The notes under the pieces were generated by a model, which ran no database searches, was not told the DNA's origin, and saw only the letters and a program-made list of their open reading frames with translations. From JAJDXW01 sp965223775 (GTDB lineage Bacteria > Pseudomonadota > Gammaproteobacteria > HK1), in assembly GCA_965223775.1 (NCBI GenBank), contig OZ245021.1, positions 3,906,001 through 3,970,000 on the forward strand: a DNA stretch of 64,000 nucleotides, read 5' to 3'. Both the position numbers and the translations under genes were made by a program. Below are positions 63,496 to 64,000 of the stretch, in pieces (position 1 is the first letter of the stretch; each line of letters begins with the position of its first letter).

Positions 63496-64000
63496 TCAGG
63501 CGGCCGCGCGGGGCCTGGAGACGGATTCCCCCGGGTCGCGGAAGGGCCGGTCGTGCTCGAGGCTCGGGACGCGCCCGCGCGCCTCGGCGACGCTCCCGAT
63601 GTCCACCGTCTCGACGATGTACCCCACCCCCGAGCCGCCGTCCCCGAGCACCTCGCCCCAGGGCGAGACGATGAGGGAGTGGCCGTAGGCGGCGCCGCCC
63701 CCCGGCACCTCGCCCACCGCGCACGGAGCGACGACCACCGCGCCGTTCTCGATCGCCCGGGCGCGGTTCAGCACGTGCCAGTGCGCCTCGCCCGTCACCT
63801 TGGTGAACGCGGCCGGCACGACGAGGATCTCCGCCCCGGCCTGCGCGAGCGCGCGATAGAGCTGGGGGAAGCGAAGGTCGTAGCAGATGGTCATGCCGAG
63901 CCGGCCCCAGGGGGTGTCCACCAGGACCCCATCGCCGCCGGGGGCGACGACCGCGGACTCGCGATAGCGCTGGGTGGGGGACAGGTCCACGTCGAAGAGG
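63496..64000 (-). CDS. Carbon-nitrogen hydrolase (nitrilase superfamily), partial
   Basis: The C-terminal 168 residues of a nitrilase-fold amidase running off the right edge. The catalytic Cys is in MTICYDLRFPQLYRAL; the FDVDLSPTQRYRES segment and HWHVLNRARAIENGAVVVAPC match the deaminated-glutathione amidase/omega-amidase (Nit1/Nit2) branch. The catalytic Glu and Lys lie beyond the window. In gammaproteobacteria such genes are often near rng or tldD, but here the neighbours are unrelated. Confidence 0.85.
   Translation of the reverse strand, partial: LFDVDLSPTQRYRESAVVAPGGDGVLVDTPWGRLGMTICYDLRFPQLYRALAQAGAEILVVPAAFTKVTGEAHWHVLNRARAIENGAVVVAPCAVGEVPGGGAAYGHSLIVSPWGEVLGDGGSGVGYIVETVDIGSVAEARGRVPSLEHDRPFRDPGESVSRPRAAA

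Overview
The window is GC-rich bacterial DNA, densely packed with genes, and most likely from the chromosome of a gammaproteobacterium. The main pointer is the minus-strand cluster leuB-fimV-truA-trpF-trpB-trpA-accD-folC-SPOR-cvpA-purF, a gammaproteobacterial arrangement. TusD/TusC, Mpl, UbiX, Hsp15 and FimV homologues agree with this. The many mobile-element remnants and the number of genes for methylated or nitrogenous compounds would suit a marine or host-associated lineage, but that is inference.

Layout. 0-0.9 kb: edge of an unknown gene and an IS66 transposase remnant. 0.9-4.1 kb: a fused double-ATPase peptide-type ABC subunit, an SDR with a degenerate active site, and a TPR lipoprotein-like or periplasmic protein. 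4.3-10.8 kb: a complete SUF iron-sulfur operon (sufB-C-D-S-U-T plus a Rieske protein) behind a consensus-like promoter overlapped by an IscR type-1-like operator. 11.2-24.3 kb: msrB, a class I fumarase and the long purF-to-leuB housekeeping cluster. 24.6-34.5 kb: queG-dapD, then an oxidoreductase, a bona fide glycine-amidinotransferase-type enzyme, an HpcH aldolase, nicotinate phosphoribosyltransferase, a nitroreductase, an SDR and a periplasmic cytochrome c. 34.7-41.1 kb: TusC/TusD sulfur-relay subunits diverging from a CCAEP-tail radical SAM protein (their start codons overlap), then hslR, an S24-like protein, a membrane protein, mpl and ubiX. 41.3-47.1 kb: a catabolic set (FAD monooxygenase, dimethylglycine/sarcosine-type dehydrogenase, SMP-30 lactonase, DMSP-lyase-like cupin). 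47.1-54.2 kb: a graveyard of accessory DNA (AAA/DUF4143 ATPase, truncated TadA and DUF6499-like fragments, a truncated autotransporter barrel abutting a 22-copy heptanucleotide repeat, a LysR gene preceded by two copies of its own 5' end, an integrase remnant, and an intact IS1595-family element with two passenger genes). 54.2-64 kb: a second catabolic block (cyclase, NMT1-like binding protein, DUF1989, enolase-superfamily enzyme, GST, acetamidase/formamidase, SDR, DMT transporter, nitrilase) with a probable group II intron 5' fragment.

The most distinctive observation is recurrent partial tandem duplication: a LysR gene start (about 394-bp period), two gene ends including their stop codons (exact 106-bp and 55-bp periods), and a perfect 20-bp duplication across a start codon. 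The most interesting candidate system is the divergent tusDC/CCAEP radical SAM module, which may couple sulfur relay to a B12-type radical SAM enzyme.
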